Shown here in pieces: positions 1 to 5,507 of a stretch of DNA of 5,507 bases. The notes below the pieces were generated by a model that saw nothing but the letters and a program-made list of their open reading frames with translations, ran no database searches and was not told where the DNA came from. Position 1 is the first letter of the stretch. Every line of letters begins with the position of its first letter. Both the position numbers and the translations under genes were made by a program. Source of the stretch: a bacterium (lineage in GTDB: Bacteria > Myxococcota_A > Bradymonadia > UBA7976 > UBA1532); the NCBI GenBank assembly GCA_030424955.1, contig JAUHVS010000448.1:1-5507 (forward strand), given 5' to 3'.

Positions 1-857
1 ACGTAGGGCGTGGTGTTGTAGCGGGACAGGTCGGGCACCACCCGGGCGAAGCCGTGGATGAGGCCCTCGAGCTGGGTCAGCGCCGGGTCGGGCAGCTCGT
101 CGGCCTTGTTCAGCGTCAGGGTGGCCAGCCGGTCGGCGAAGCGACCCACGATGAACACCCCGAAGGTCAGCGCGCCCGACAGGAACGGGGTGCTGAAGCT
201 CGAGAACACCAGGGCCACGGCGATGACCACCAGCACCTCGACGTACACGAGGAACAGGGCCTGCAGCATCTCGGTGGCGAGGGCGTAGACGGTGAACGCG
301 GTCAGCGCCGTGGCGGCGGCCAGGGCCAGCGCCCGGCGCAGCCGGTCGATCTGCACGGGCATGTCGCCCCGGGCCGCGGGATCGAGCTGGCGCGCGCCCG
401 CGGCCTGCAGGCCAAAGTCGAGCAGCCCCCAGCCCGCGAGCAGGCCCAGCAGCACGAACACCGGCGCGAGGGTGCCGTTCACGCTGGCGAAGAGCGCGGC
501 CAGCACGGCGCCCATCAGGGCGACCTGCACGGCGATGGTCATCGACAGGCCCACGTACTTGCCCAGGATGAAGTGCGCCCGCGCGATGGGCTTGGGCATG
601 ACGGTGTAGACCGTCTTCCGCTCGATCTCTTTGTAGACCAGGTTCACGCCCACGAAGATCGCGATGAGCACCGAGAAGGTCGACGTGAGGAACAGCCCCA
701 CGTCCTTCATCAGCCGCACCTCTTCGTGCAGCGACGCCGAGCTGACCGCCAGGGTCAGCAGCAGCATGCCGATGGCGAACAGGGCGAGCGCGAAGAACAC
801 GCGGTTGCGCACGGCCTCGCGGAAGGTGTTGAGCGCGATGGCGCGGATCTCGTTCAC
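1..857 (-). CDS. ABC-2 type transporter permease (3' end beyond window)
   Basis: Membrane subunit of an ABC exporter. Read by hand, the frame from the GTG at 857 stays open for 285 codons to the window edge, so the C-terminus is missing. It starts NEIRAIALNTFREAVRNR, the usual cytoplasmic lead-in of COG1277 (NosY-like) permeases. A first membrane helix follows at about residues 20-38, a second at 55-74, then the family-typical cytoplasmic segment YKEIERKTVYTVMPKPIARA (75-94) and LGKYVGL (98-104). Further helices lie near 106-124, 132-150, 176-194, 200-218 and 224-240, with FSSFSTPFLS at 218-227. The visible end, VVPDLSRYN (273-281), resembles the conserved periplasmic stretch before the last helix of such proteins. 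A clear Shine-Dalgarno and a GTGA overlap with the upstream ATPase gene fix the start and mark the two as partners. The substrate cannot be told from sequence. Segment 138-190 looks longer than in the relatives I recall. Confidence 0.92.
   Translation of the reverse strand, partial: MNEIRAIALNTFREAVRNRVFFALALFAIGMLLLTLAVSSASLHEEVRLMKDVGLFLTSTFSVLIAIFVGVNLVYKEIERKTVYTVMPKPIARAHFILGKYVGLSMTIAVQVALMGAVLAALFASVNGTLAPVFVLLGLLAGWGLLDFGLQAAGARQLDPAARGDMPVQIDRLRRALALAAATALTAFTVYALATEMLQALFLVYVEVLVVIAVALVFSSFSTPFLSGALTFGVFIVGRFADRLATLTLNKADELPDPALTQLEGLIHGFARVVPDLSRYNTTPY
854..857 (-). promoter_or_regulatory. GTGA start/stop overlap (ATPase to permease)
   Basis: On the minus strand GTGA holds the permease GTG start (857-855) and the ATPase TGA stop (856-854). 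Four-base overlaps of this kind usually mean coupled translation, which fits two subunits made in fixed proportion. Confidence 0.85.
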
Positions 858-1846
858 GCCGCCGCCTCCCGCGCGGTCTCGACGAAGATCTCTTCGAGGG
901 AGCGCCGGTGGGGGGTCACGCTGACCAGCCGGCCGCCCTCGACCCGCAGGGCCTCGAGGAAGCCCGCGACGGCGGCGTCGTCGGCCAGCATGAAGCTCAG
1001 CCGGTCGGCGCCGGCCACCTGCACCGCCAGGGCGAGGGCCCCGAGGCGGGCCTTGGCGGCGTCATCGACGGGCCCGGTGATGACCTCGACGTTGCGGGTG
1101 GGGCTGTCGAGCAGCTCGCTCAGGGGCCCCTCGGCGCGCACCTTGCCGCTGGTCATGATGGCGACGCGATCGCAGATCAGCTCGACGTCCTGCAGGATGT
1201 GGCTGGAGAAGAACACGGTCTTTCCGGCCTGCCGCAGCTCGTAGATGATGTCGCGCACGTCCTTGCGGCCCATGGGATCGAGGCCGCTCATGGGCTCGTC
1301 GAGCACCACCAGATCCGGGTCGTTGATGAGCGCCTGGGCCACGCCGATGCGCTGCACCATGCCCTTCGAGAACTTGCGGATGGGCCGGTTGACGGCGTGG
1401 CGCAGGCCCACGCGGTCCACCAGGGCCTCGGCCCGCTGCCGGCGCTCGCGGGCGGTCATGCGGAACAGGCTGCCGTAGAAGTCCAGGAACTCCAGGGGCT
1501 TGAGGTACTCGTAGAAGTAGGGGGTCTCGGGCAGGAAGCCCAGCCGCGCCCGGGCCGCGCGGGCGCCGAGCGGGTGGCCCAGCAGCGTGCCGCCGCCCGA
1601 GGTGGGGTGCACCAGGCCCATCAGCATCTTGATGGTGGTGGTCTTGCCAGCCCCGTTGGGGCCCAGGAAGCCATAGACCTGACCGGGCTCGACCCGCAGG
1701 TCGATGCCGCGCACGGCCTCGACGCGCTGGGAGATGCCCTTGAGGTTCCAGCCGCGGGTGAGCCGGCGGACGCCGGGCACCGCGCCCAAGAAGCCGACCT
1801 CGAAGGTCTTGACCAGATTCGTGACGCTGAGGGCGGGCTCGCTCAT
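854..1846 (-). CDS. ABC transporter ATP-binding protein (ABC-2 export type)
   Basis: Cytoplasmic ATPase of 330 residues that powers the permease encoded directly downstream. Motifs in order: Walker A GPNGAGKTT (62-70), the Q-loop region FLPETPYFYEYL (104-115), a signature FSKGMVQR (159-166), Walker B LVVLDEP (179-185), D-loop SGLD (187-190), switch His216 in FFSSH, and a C-terminal RRSLEEIFVE typical of the CcmA-like COG1131 group. The region after residue 245 is the accessory C-terminal domain of these exporters. The start is the ATG at 1846 because it has an upstream AGGAG, and the sequence upstream in this frame (to 2140) overlaps the neighbouring gene and looks non-coding. Oddities are Glu107 where most ABC proteins have the Q-loop Gln, a degenerate signature with Lys161, and about 20-25 extra residues (18-42) between the first strand and the usual VRGIDL segment. 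Family assignment is secure; the substrate is unknown. Confidence 0.97.
   Translation of the reverse strand: MSEPALSVTNLVKTFEVGFLGAVPGVRRLTRGWNLKGISQRVEAVRGIDLRVEPGQVYGFLGPNGAGKTTTIKMLMGLVHPTSGGGTLLGHPLGARAARARLGFLPETPYFYEYLKPLEFLDFYGSLFRMTARERRQRAEALVDRVGLRHAVNRPIRKFSKGMVQRIGVAQALINDPDLVVLDEPMSGLDPMGRKDVRDIIYELRQAGKTVFFSSHILQDVELICDRVAIMTSGKVRAEGPLSELLDSPTRNVEVITGPVDDAAKARLGALALAVQVAGADRLSFMLADDAAVAGFLEALRVEGGRLVSVTPHRRSLEEIFVETAREAAA
865..870 (-). promoter_or_regulatory. Ribosome binding site of the permease gene
   Basis: GGGAGG on the minus strand, seven bases before the GTG at 857. It is a strong Shine-Dalgarno match at good spacing inside the end of the ATPase gene, and it decides the permease start, which otherwise has only a GTG. 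Confidence 0.75.
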
Positions 1847-1919
1847 CGCTCCTACCGTTCGGACCAGCGGGGCAGTTTTGACAGAGGCGGCACGGGGCCG
1901 CAAGGCGGCTCTGGCGCGC
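1847..1919. other. 73-bp gap between the DUF2723 pair and the ABC genes
   Basis: The only true intergenic space in the window. It contains a small inverted repeat, GCCGC/GCGGC with a three-base loop (1897-1909), and a short A+T-richer patch around 1875-1883. The hairpin is short and no T-run follows it on the minus strand, so it is not a convincing terminator. No good promoter pair is visible on the minus strand. The gap could hold an internal promoter or simply be a spacer within one operon; the sequence does not decide. Confidence 0.5.
1849..1853 (-). promoter_or_regulatory. Ribosome binding site of the ABC ATPase gene
   Basis: AGGAG on the minus strand, with only two bases before the ATG at 1846. 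The match is good but the spacing is shorter than the usual five to nine. No better in-frame start exists nearby, and the conserved domain begins within a few residues of this ATG. Confidence 0.5.
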
Positions 1920-3629
1920 TCACGGCGGCAGCCGCTGGCGCAGCGCCAGGATGAACGGGTCGGGCCCGGCGAGGGCCTGGGCGCGATCCAGGTGCCACCG
2001 CGCGAGGTCGGCCTCGGCGGCCGGGCGGAAGGTGAGGATGTGCCGGGCGTGCTCGGCGTGGTGCAGCGCCACCGTGCGGGCCGTGTCGTCGTCGGCGCCG
2101 GGCCCGTCGAGGGGCGCGAAGGCGGCGACGGGGGTGGCAAGCCGCGGGGGCGTGCGCGGGCCGAGGGTCGCGCCCTGCGGCGCCAGGTGAGGCTGCAGCG
2201 CGCCCAGCCGGTCGGCCTCGACCCCGGGCTCGAAGCGCGCGCTCGGCGTGCCCACCTGCGCGGGGAAGTCCGCCAGCCGCGCGGCCCACGCCGGGGCCTG
2301 GGTGGCGAGGCGCGCCACGAACCAGGGGCGGTGCACCTGCCCGCGGAAGATCACGGCCACGTCGGGGCGCGCCCCCTCCAGCGCCCGCAGGCCCCACGCC
2401 AGGAAGGTGCTGGTGTAGTCGCTGGTGATCAGCGCGCCGCCGATGGGCACCTCGGCCAGCAGGGCGTGGCCGTAGGCCTCGGCGCGGCGGCTGTGGGCGC
2501 GGTGCCCTGGGTCGAAGGCCGGCCCGCGGCTGGCCAGCAACAGCAGCGCCGCGTAGGCCAGCCAGGTGGCCTGCGGGCGCACGCTGGCCACCAGGGCGCC
2601 CAGGGCGGTCCAGGCCGCGAAGAGCAGGGCCACGAGGGCGCCGGCGAAGTAGCCCGACAGGTCGGGGTTCAGCGGGTCGAAGACGTAGAAGAAGCGGGTG
2701 GCGAACAGCCCCGCCGCCATGAGCAGGGCGCCCACGAAGGGGGCGCGGCGGGTGCGCCACGCGGGCAGGGCGCCCAGGCCCAGCACCATGAGCAAGAGCA
2801 GCGCGGCGACCGGCCCCACCTGGTCTACGAGGTACACCGCGAGGCGCGCCGCGTTCTCAGCCAGATCCACGTCGGCGCTGGTGGCGTTGCGGGCCCACTC
2901 CCGGGCGCTGATGGTGGCCCACAGCGCCGACGCCGTGGTGGGTCGGCCCCAGCCCACCTCGGCGCCCGCGGTGGCGCGCAGGATCAGGTAGGCGTAGGTG
3001 GCCAGGCCCAGGGCGCCGGCGGGCAGGGCCCACAGCAGCGGGCGCAGGCGGCGCAGGCCCACCGCCAGGGCGAGCAGCGCGGTGGGCAGCAGGGCGGCCC
3101 CGATCAGGCTGTGGTTGGCGCCCGCGAGCCCGAAGATCAGCGCGGTGGCCGGCAGGGCGCGGCCGTCGCGGGCCACCACGCCCCACAGCGCCGCGCCCAG
3201 GGCCACCGTCAGGGCAAGCTGAAGGCCGTAGACCTCGGCCCGCACGCCCTGCAGCCAGATGGCGGGCAGCAGCGCGGGGGTGACCGCCATCGCGGCGGCG
3301 CCCAGCCAGGGCAGGGCCGGCGCGGCGTGCCGCAGCAGGCGGTACAGCACAGCGCAGGCGGTGGCGATGGCCAGGCCGCTGGCGAGGTTGGCGCGCAGCG
3401 CGGCGTCGCCCACGGGGATCAAGGCCTGGGCGGCGTGGGTGGTGACCGCGTGCAGGGGGTGGCCGGGGGAGTGGCTGAGGCTCAGCCGGCGGGCGGCGGC
3501 GGCGAACTCGGCGGTGTCGTGCCAGTGCAGGCCGGGCAGCGCCCACGCGGTGAACCAGGTGGCGGTGGCCGCCCAGACCGCCGCCGCGCGGGCTGCGGTG
3601 GGATCGGCGGCGGGCGCAGCGGCGTTCAC
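1920..3629 (-). CDS. DUF2723 (TMEM260-like) membrane protein, predicted GT-C glycosyltransferase, second copy
   Basis: A 569-residue multi-pass membrane protein. The N-terminal part carries the DUF2723 hallmarks: helix 15-33, then LHWHDTAEF (34-42) and SHSPGHPLH (52-60) in the first loop, RAEVYGLQ (130-137), GANHSL (170-175), SAREW (241-245), LSGYFAGAL (324-332) and LITSDYTSTF (400-409). I estimate about ten helices up to residue 367, followed by a soluble C-terminal part that ends in a helical, TPR-like stretch (about 520-567). The family includes animal TMEM260, a protein O-mannosyltransferase; by analogy Asp38/Glu41 would be catalytic acids facing the periplasm, using a lipid-linked sugar. 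Donor and acceptor here are unknown. The GTG start overlaps the upstream gene's stop (GTGA), so translation is probably coupled. It aligns motif by motif with the upstream neighbour but is clearly diverged, so the two are paralogues rather than a recent duplication. A start a few codons later cannot be excluded. Confidence 0.92.
   Translation of the reverse strand: MNAAAPAADPTAARAAAVWAATATWFTAWALPGLHWHDTAEFAAAARRLSLSHSPGHPLHAVTTHAAQALIPVGDAALRANLASGLAIATACAVLYRLLRHAAPALPWLGAAAMAVTPALLPAIWLQGVRAEVYGLQLALTVALGAALWGVVARDGRALPATALIFGLAGANHSLIGAALLPTALLALAVGLRRLRPLLWALPAGALGLATYAYLILRATAGAEVGWGRPTTASALWATISAREWARNATSADVDLAENAARLAVYLVDQVGPVAALLLLMVLGLGALPAWRTRRAPFVGALLMAAGLFATRFFYVFDPLNPDLSGYFAGALVALLFAAWTALGALVASVRPQATWLAYAALLLLASRGPAFDPGHRAHSRRAEAYGHALLAEVPIGGALITSDYTSTFLAWGLRALEGARPDVAVIFRGQVHRPWFVARLATQAPAWAARLADFPAQVGTPSARFEPGVEADRLGALQPHLAPQGATLGPRTPPRLATPVAAFAPLDGPGADDDTARTVALHHAEHARHILTFRPAAEADLARWHLDRAQALAGPDPFILALRQRLPP
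3626..3629 (-). promoter_or_regulatory. GTGA start/stop overlap between the two DUF2723 genes
   Basis: On the minus strand GTGA contains the GTG start of the 569-residue protein (3629-3627) and the TGA stop of the 613-residue protein (3628-3626). An AGGTG lies only a few bases before the GTG, so initiation probably relies on ribosomes finishing the upstream gene. Confidence 0.8.
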
Positions 3630-5467
3630 GGCACCTGCCAGGTGTCGGCGGCGGCCGACAGGCCGTGGGTGTTCAGCAGCGCGCGCCCCAGCCGGATGGC
3701 GTGGGTGGGGTCACCGATGAGGGTGTCCGCCGGTGGGCGCACCAGGGGCAGGGTCTGCGGCGGCCGCGGCAGCCCCGGCGGCACCTCGCGGGGCGGGGCG
3801 CTCGGTGGGGCGCCGGCCGACAGGGCGGCGAGGGCGCCCGTGCCGTCGCCCAGGGCCCACGCCGCCTCGGCGCGCTGGAAGGCCAGGGCGGCGAGCACGT
3901 TGGGCGTGATGAGGTCGTGGCCCGCCGTCTGCCAGCCCTGCTGTTGCAGCGCGGCGAAGCGCCCGGGATCGTCGGCGGTGGGGTCGCAGGGGGCCAGGCG
4001 AAGGCCGAAGGTGTCGAGGCACGGCCGCCGCCGCAGCCCGCCCGCCAGGCCCATGTGCTCCACCCGCACGGGGCGGTGGGGGATCTTGGCCAGCAGGCGG
4101 GCCAGCCGCGCGGCGGTGCTGGGGGCCGCCAGCGGGATCTGCGGCAGGTCGGGGTGGCGGGCGTACAGGTGCCGCCAGTACCAGCCGCTCGAGGCGAAGC
4201 CGACGTTGATGAGCAGCACGTCGGGCCGCTCGCCCAGGGCCTCCTGGCGGAACATCAGCGGGAACACCAGGTGGTCGGACTCCACGAGCAGCACGCCGTC
4301 GGGCGGGGTGGCGTCGAGCCAGGCCTTCGCCAGCGTCAGCGGCAGGTGCACGCCGTGGCGGGTGCGCTCGGTCAGCGGGCGCTCGCCGGTCACCGTGCCC
4401 GTCACCACCAGCAGGCCCAGCACGCCCACGCCGACGGCCGGGCGCGCGCGGCTGGCGAGGGCCGCGAGGCCCACGGCGCCCAGCCACAGCGCCGGCATGA
4501 AGTAGCCGTTGTAGTCGGGCACGGGCGGGTGATAGCGGCCGTAGGTGAAGGTGAAGGCCACCCCCACGAGCACCGGCACCGCGAGCAGGCCGACGCGGCG
4601 GCGGGGCTGCCCGTCGGCGGCCCAGCCAAGCCAGCCCAGGGCCACCGTCGCGACCGCGCCCTGGCCGGCGAGCCACAGCGCCCAGTCGGCGGCGTGGGTG
4701 GGCACCAGGCCCCAGGCGGCGTGGGCCGTGTGGCCGTAGTCGCGGCCGGTCAAGAAGGCCCACCAGCCCCCGGCGGTGTCGAAGTCGCCCCACACGAACA
4801 GCCGCGGATCGTCGGCCCCCCACAGCACCTGCAGGTAGGGCGCGAGGCCCAGCACGGCGCCCAGCGCGGCGGCGCCGGCGGCCTTCGCGAGGGTGAGCGG
4901 GGCGCGGCGCAGGGCGACGGCGGCGTAGGCCCCGACGGTCACGGCGGCGCCGATGGCGAACACGGCGTTGAGGCACGCGAGGGCCCCCACGCCGACGCCG
5001 AGCCACAGCCAGCGGCGGGTGCACCGCCGGTCGTCGACGGTGGCCATGCCGCCGGCCACGATGACCCCGAACAGCAGCGCGGCCGGGGCGTACAGCTCGA
5101 TGCGGGTGGCCTGGTCCCACACGGGGGCCAGCACGCCGATGGCCAGCAGCGCCAGCAGCCGCCGGGGCCCGTCCGCCGAGGTCAGCCGGCGCAGCAGGGC
5201 GTCCGCCGGCAGGGCACAGAGCGCGGCGGTGAGGGCCGACAGGCCGTTGAGCGCGGTGAGGCCGCCGAGGGCCCAGGCCGCCCGTGACAGCAGGGTGTAC
5301 AGGGGCTGGCCGGGGGGGTGGCTGACGCCGCCCTGGGCCGCCACGAGGGCGAACTCACCGCTGTCGAACCACATCAGGCCCGGCGCGGCGGTGGCCACGT
5401 ACCAGCCAAACAGCAACAGGGCGGCGAGGGCGCCGGGCAGGCGGCCGGCGGGCGCGGGGGCGGTCAC
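3626..5467 (-). CDS. DUF2723 (TMEM260-like) membrane protein, predicted GT-C glycosyltransferase, first copy
   Basis: A 613-residue integral membrane protein. The first helix (about 11-29) leads into LMWFDSGEFALVAA (31-44) and SHPPGQPLYTLL (49-60), the signature first-loop motifs of DUF2723. Others are RIELYAPAALL (122-132), LTGRDYG (239-245), DYNGYFMPALW (318-328) and LLVESDHLVFPL (393-404). About ten helices are predicted up to residue 361. The soluble C-terminal half has PHRPV-type segments (463-467), a short TPR-like helix pair (522-550), a proline-rich linker (about 553-580) and a final helix. Known for the family: membrane glycosyltransferases of the GT-C type, with TMEM260 shown to be an O-mannosyltransferase. 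Inferred here: Asp35/Glu38 act in catalysis on the periplasmic side. The start is the GTG at 5467, with GAAGGG ten bases upstream. The frame stays open to the window edge, so a start further upstream is possible but would add an Ala/Pro-rich stretch before the first helix. Confidence 0.93.
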   Translation of the reverse strand: MTAPAPAGRLPGALAALLLFGWYVATAAPGLMWFDSGEFALVAAQGGVSHPPGQPLYTLLSRAAWALGGLTALNGLSALTAALCALPADALLRRLTSADGPRRLLALLAIGVLAPVWDQATRIELYAPAALLFGVIVAGGMATVDDRRCTRRWLWLGVGVGALACLNAVFAIGAAVTVGAYAAVALRRAPLTLAKAAGAAALGAVLGLAPYLQVLWGADDPRLFVWGDFDTAGGWWAFLTGRDYGHTAHAAWGLVPTHAADWALWLAGQGAVATVALGWLGWAADGQPRRRVGLLAVPVLVGVAFTFTYGRYHPPVPDYNGYFMPALWLGAVGLAALASRARPAVGVGVLGLLVVTGTVTGERPLTERTRHGVHLPLTLAKAWLDATPPDGVLLVESDHLVFPLMFRQEALGERPDVLLINVGFASSGWYWRHLYARHPDLPQIPLAAPSTAARLARLLAKIPHRPVRVEHMGLAGGLRRRPCLDTFGLRLAPCDPTADDPGRFAALQQQGWQTAGHDLITPNVLAALAFQRAEAAWALGDGTGALAALSAGAPPSAPPREVPPGLPRPPQTLPLVRPPADTLIGDPTHAIRLGRALLNTHGLSAAADTWQVP

Positions 5468-5474
5468 GGGGGCG

Positions 5475-5507
5475 TCACCCTTCGGGGCGGAAGCGGAGCA
5501 CGCGGGC
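5475..5507 (-). CDS. Possible C-terminal end of an upstream gene
   Basis: The minus-strand frame from the window edge reads ARVLRFRPEG and ends in TGA at 5477-5475, seven bases before the GTG of the first DUF2723 gene. Nine of its ten sense codons end in G or C while the second positions are more mixed, the pattern expected of a coding frame in this genome. The competing frame, continuous with the DUF2723 gene, has an unusually G+C-rich second position. If real, this is the tail of another gene of the same operon. Ten codons are too few to name a family or be confident. Confidence 0.3.
   Translation of the reverse strand, partial: ARVLRFRPEG
5478..5483 (-). promoter_or_regulatory. Possible ribosome binding site of the first DUF2723 gene
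   Basis: GAAGGG on the minus strand, ten bases before the GTG at 5467. It is a moderate Shine-Dalgarno match at slightly long spacing. It supports the GTG start because no other start codon lies in that frame between it and the window edge. Confidence 0.4.

Noticed and set aside
1878..1883. TTGACA on the plus strand, a perfect match to a -35 box
   Set aside because: No -10-like element lies about 17 bases downstream on the plus strand, and no gene on that strand follows. A single six-base match in the least G+C-rich patch is likely chance.
1897..1909. Hairpin as a rho-independent terminator
   Set aside because: The stem is only five base pairs, and no run of T follows it on the minus strand, the direction in which it would have to act.
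1847..2140. A 98-residue N-terminal extension of the ABC ATPase
   Set aside because: It overlaps the coding end of the second DUF2723 gene, is Pro/Arg/Ser/Thr-rich in the manner of out-of-frame sequence, and includes codons atypical of this genome. The ATG at 1846 has a Shine-Dalgarno and starts right at the conserved domain.
1852..2760. Alternative minus-strand frames of 302 codons here, and of 229 and 469 codons at 2857-3546 and 3711-5120
   Set aside because: They are shifted frames of the two DUF2723 genes, with Pro/Arg/Gly/Ala-rich translations and no recognisable motifs. The DUF2723 frames carry membrane helices and family motifs from end to end.
3451..3480. Near-repeat of DNA with 5297-5330
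   Set aside because: Both stretches encode the conserved S-H-x-P-G-x-P-L motif of the two paralogues. The similarity follows from shared protein motifs and codon bias, not from a mobile or regulatory repeat.
1704..4505. A very long open frame (over 900 codons) on the plus strand, with others at 54-1244, 908-1954 and 3665-5287
   Set aside because: They lie antisense to well-supported genes. In DNA this G+C-rich, stop codons are rare and the antisense of a biased gene stays open. Their translations are Gly/Arg/Gln/His/Ala-rich, with no domain or helix pattern, and none has a matching start context.

Overview
The window is very G+C-rich throughout (clearly above two thirds G+C by eye), with the third codon position almost always G or C. 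All convincing genes lie on the minus strand and are packed head to tail. Gene content, codon bias and the protein families resemble high-GC Myxococcota/deltaproteobacteria-type genomes. That is an impression from composition and families; there is no rRNA or marker gene here to place the organism.

In transcription order (high to low coordinates): (1) a possible last ten codons of an upstream gene at the window edge (5507-5475); (2) a 613-residue multi-pass membrane protein of the DUF2723 / TMEM260-like protein O-mannosyltransferase family (5467-3626); (3) a second, divergent 569-residue member of the same family (3629-1920), whose GTG start overlaps the previous stop in a GTGA; (4) a 73-bp gap, the only intergenic space; (5) an ABC transporter ATPase of the ABC-2 export type (1846-854); (6) its ABC-2 type permease, again starting inside a GTGA overlap and running off the left end of the window (857-1). 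No RNA genes, mobile elements, CRISPR arrays or convincing terminators were seen.

The ATPase and permease almost certainly form one transporter, since they are adjacent, overlapping and of matching families. The two DUF2723 proteins are predicted membrane glycosyltransferases of the GT-C fold with a catalytic acidic motif in their first outward-facing loop. They would use a lipid-linked sugar to modify a protein or other acceptor at the outer face of the inner membrane. Sharing a strand with the exporter suggests a cell-envelope role for the cluster, but a functional link between the glycosyltransferase pair and the transporter is inference only.

Nothing here is clearly a new biological system. 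The points most worth a second look are the tandem divergent DUF2723 pair, its junction with an ABC-2 exporter, an apparent extra segment in the permease, and the Glu-for-Gln Q-loop and N-terminal insert in the ATPase.
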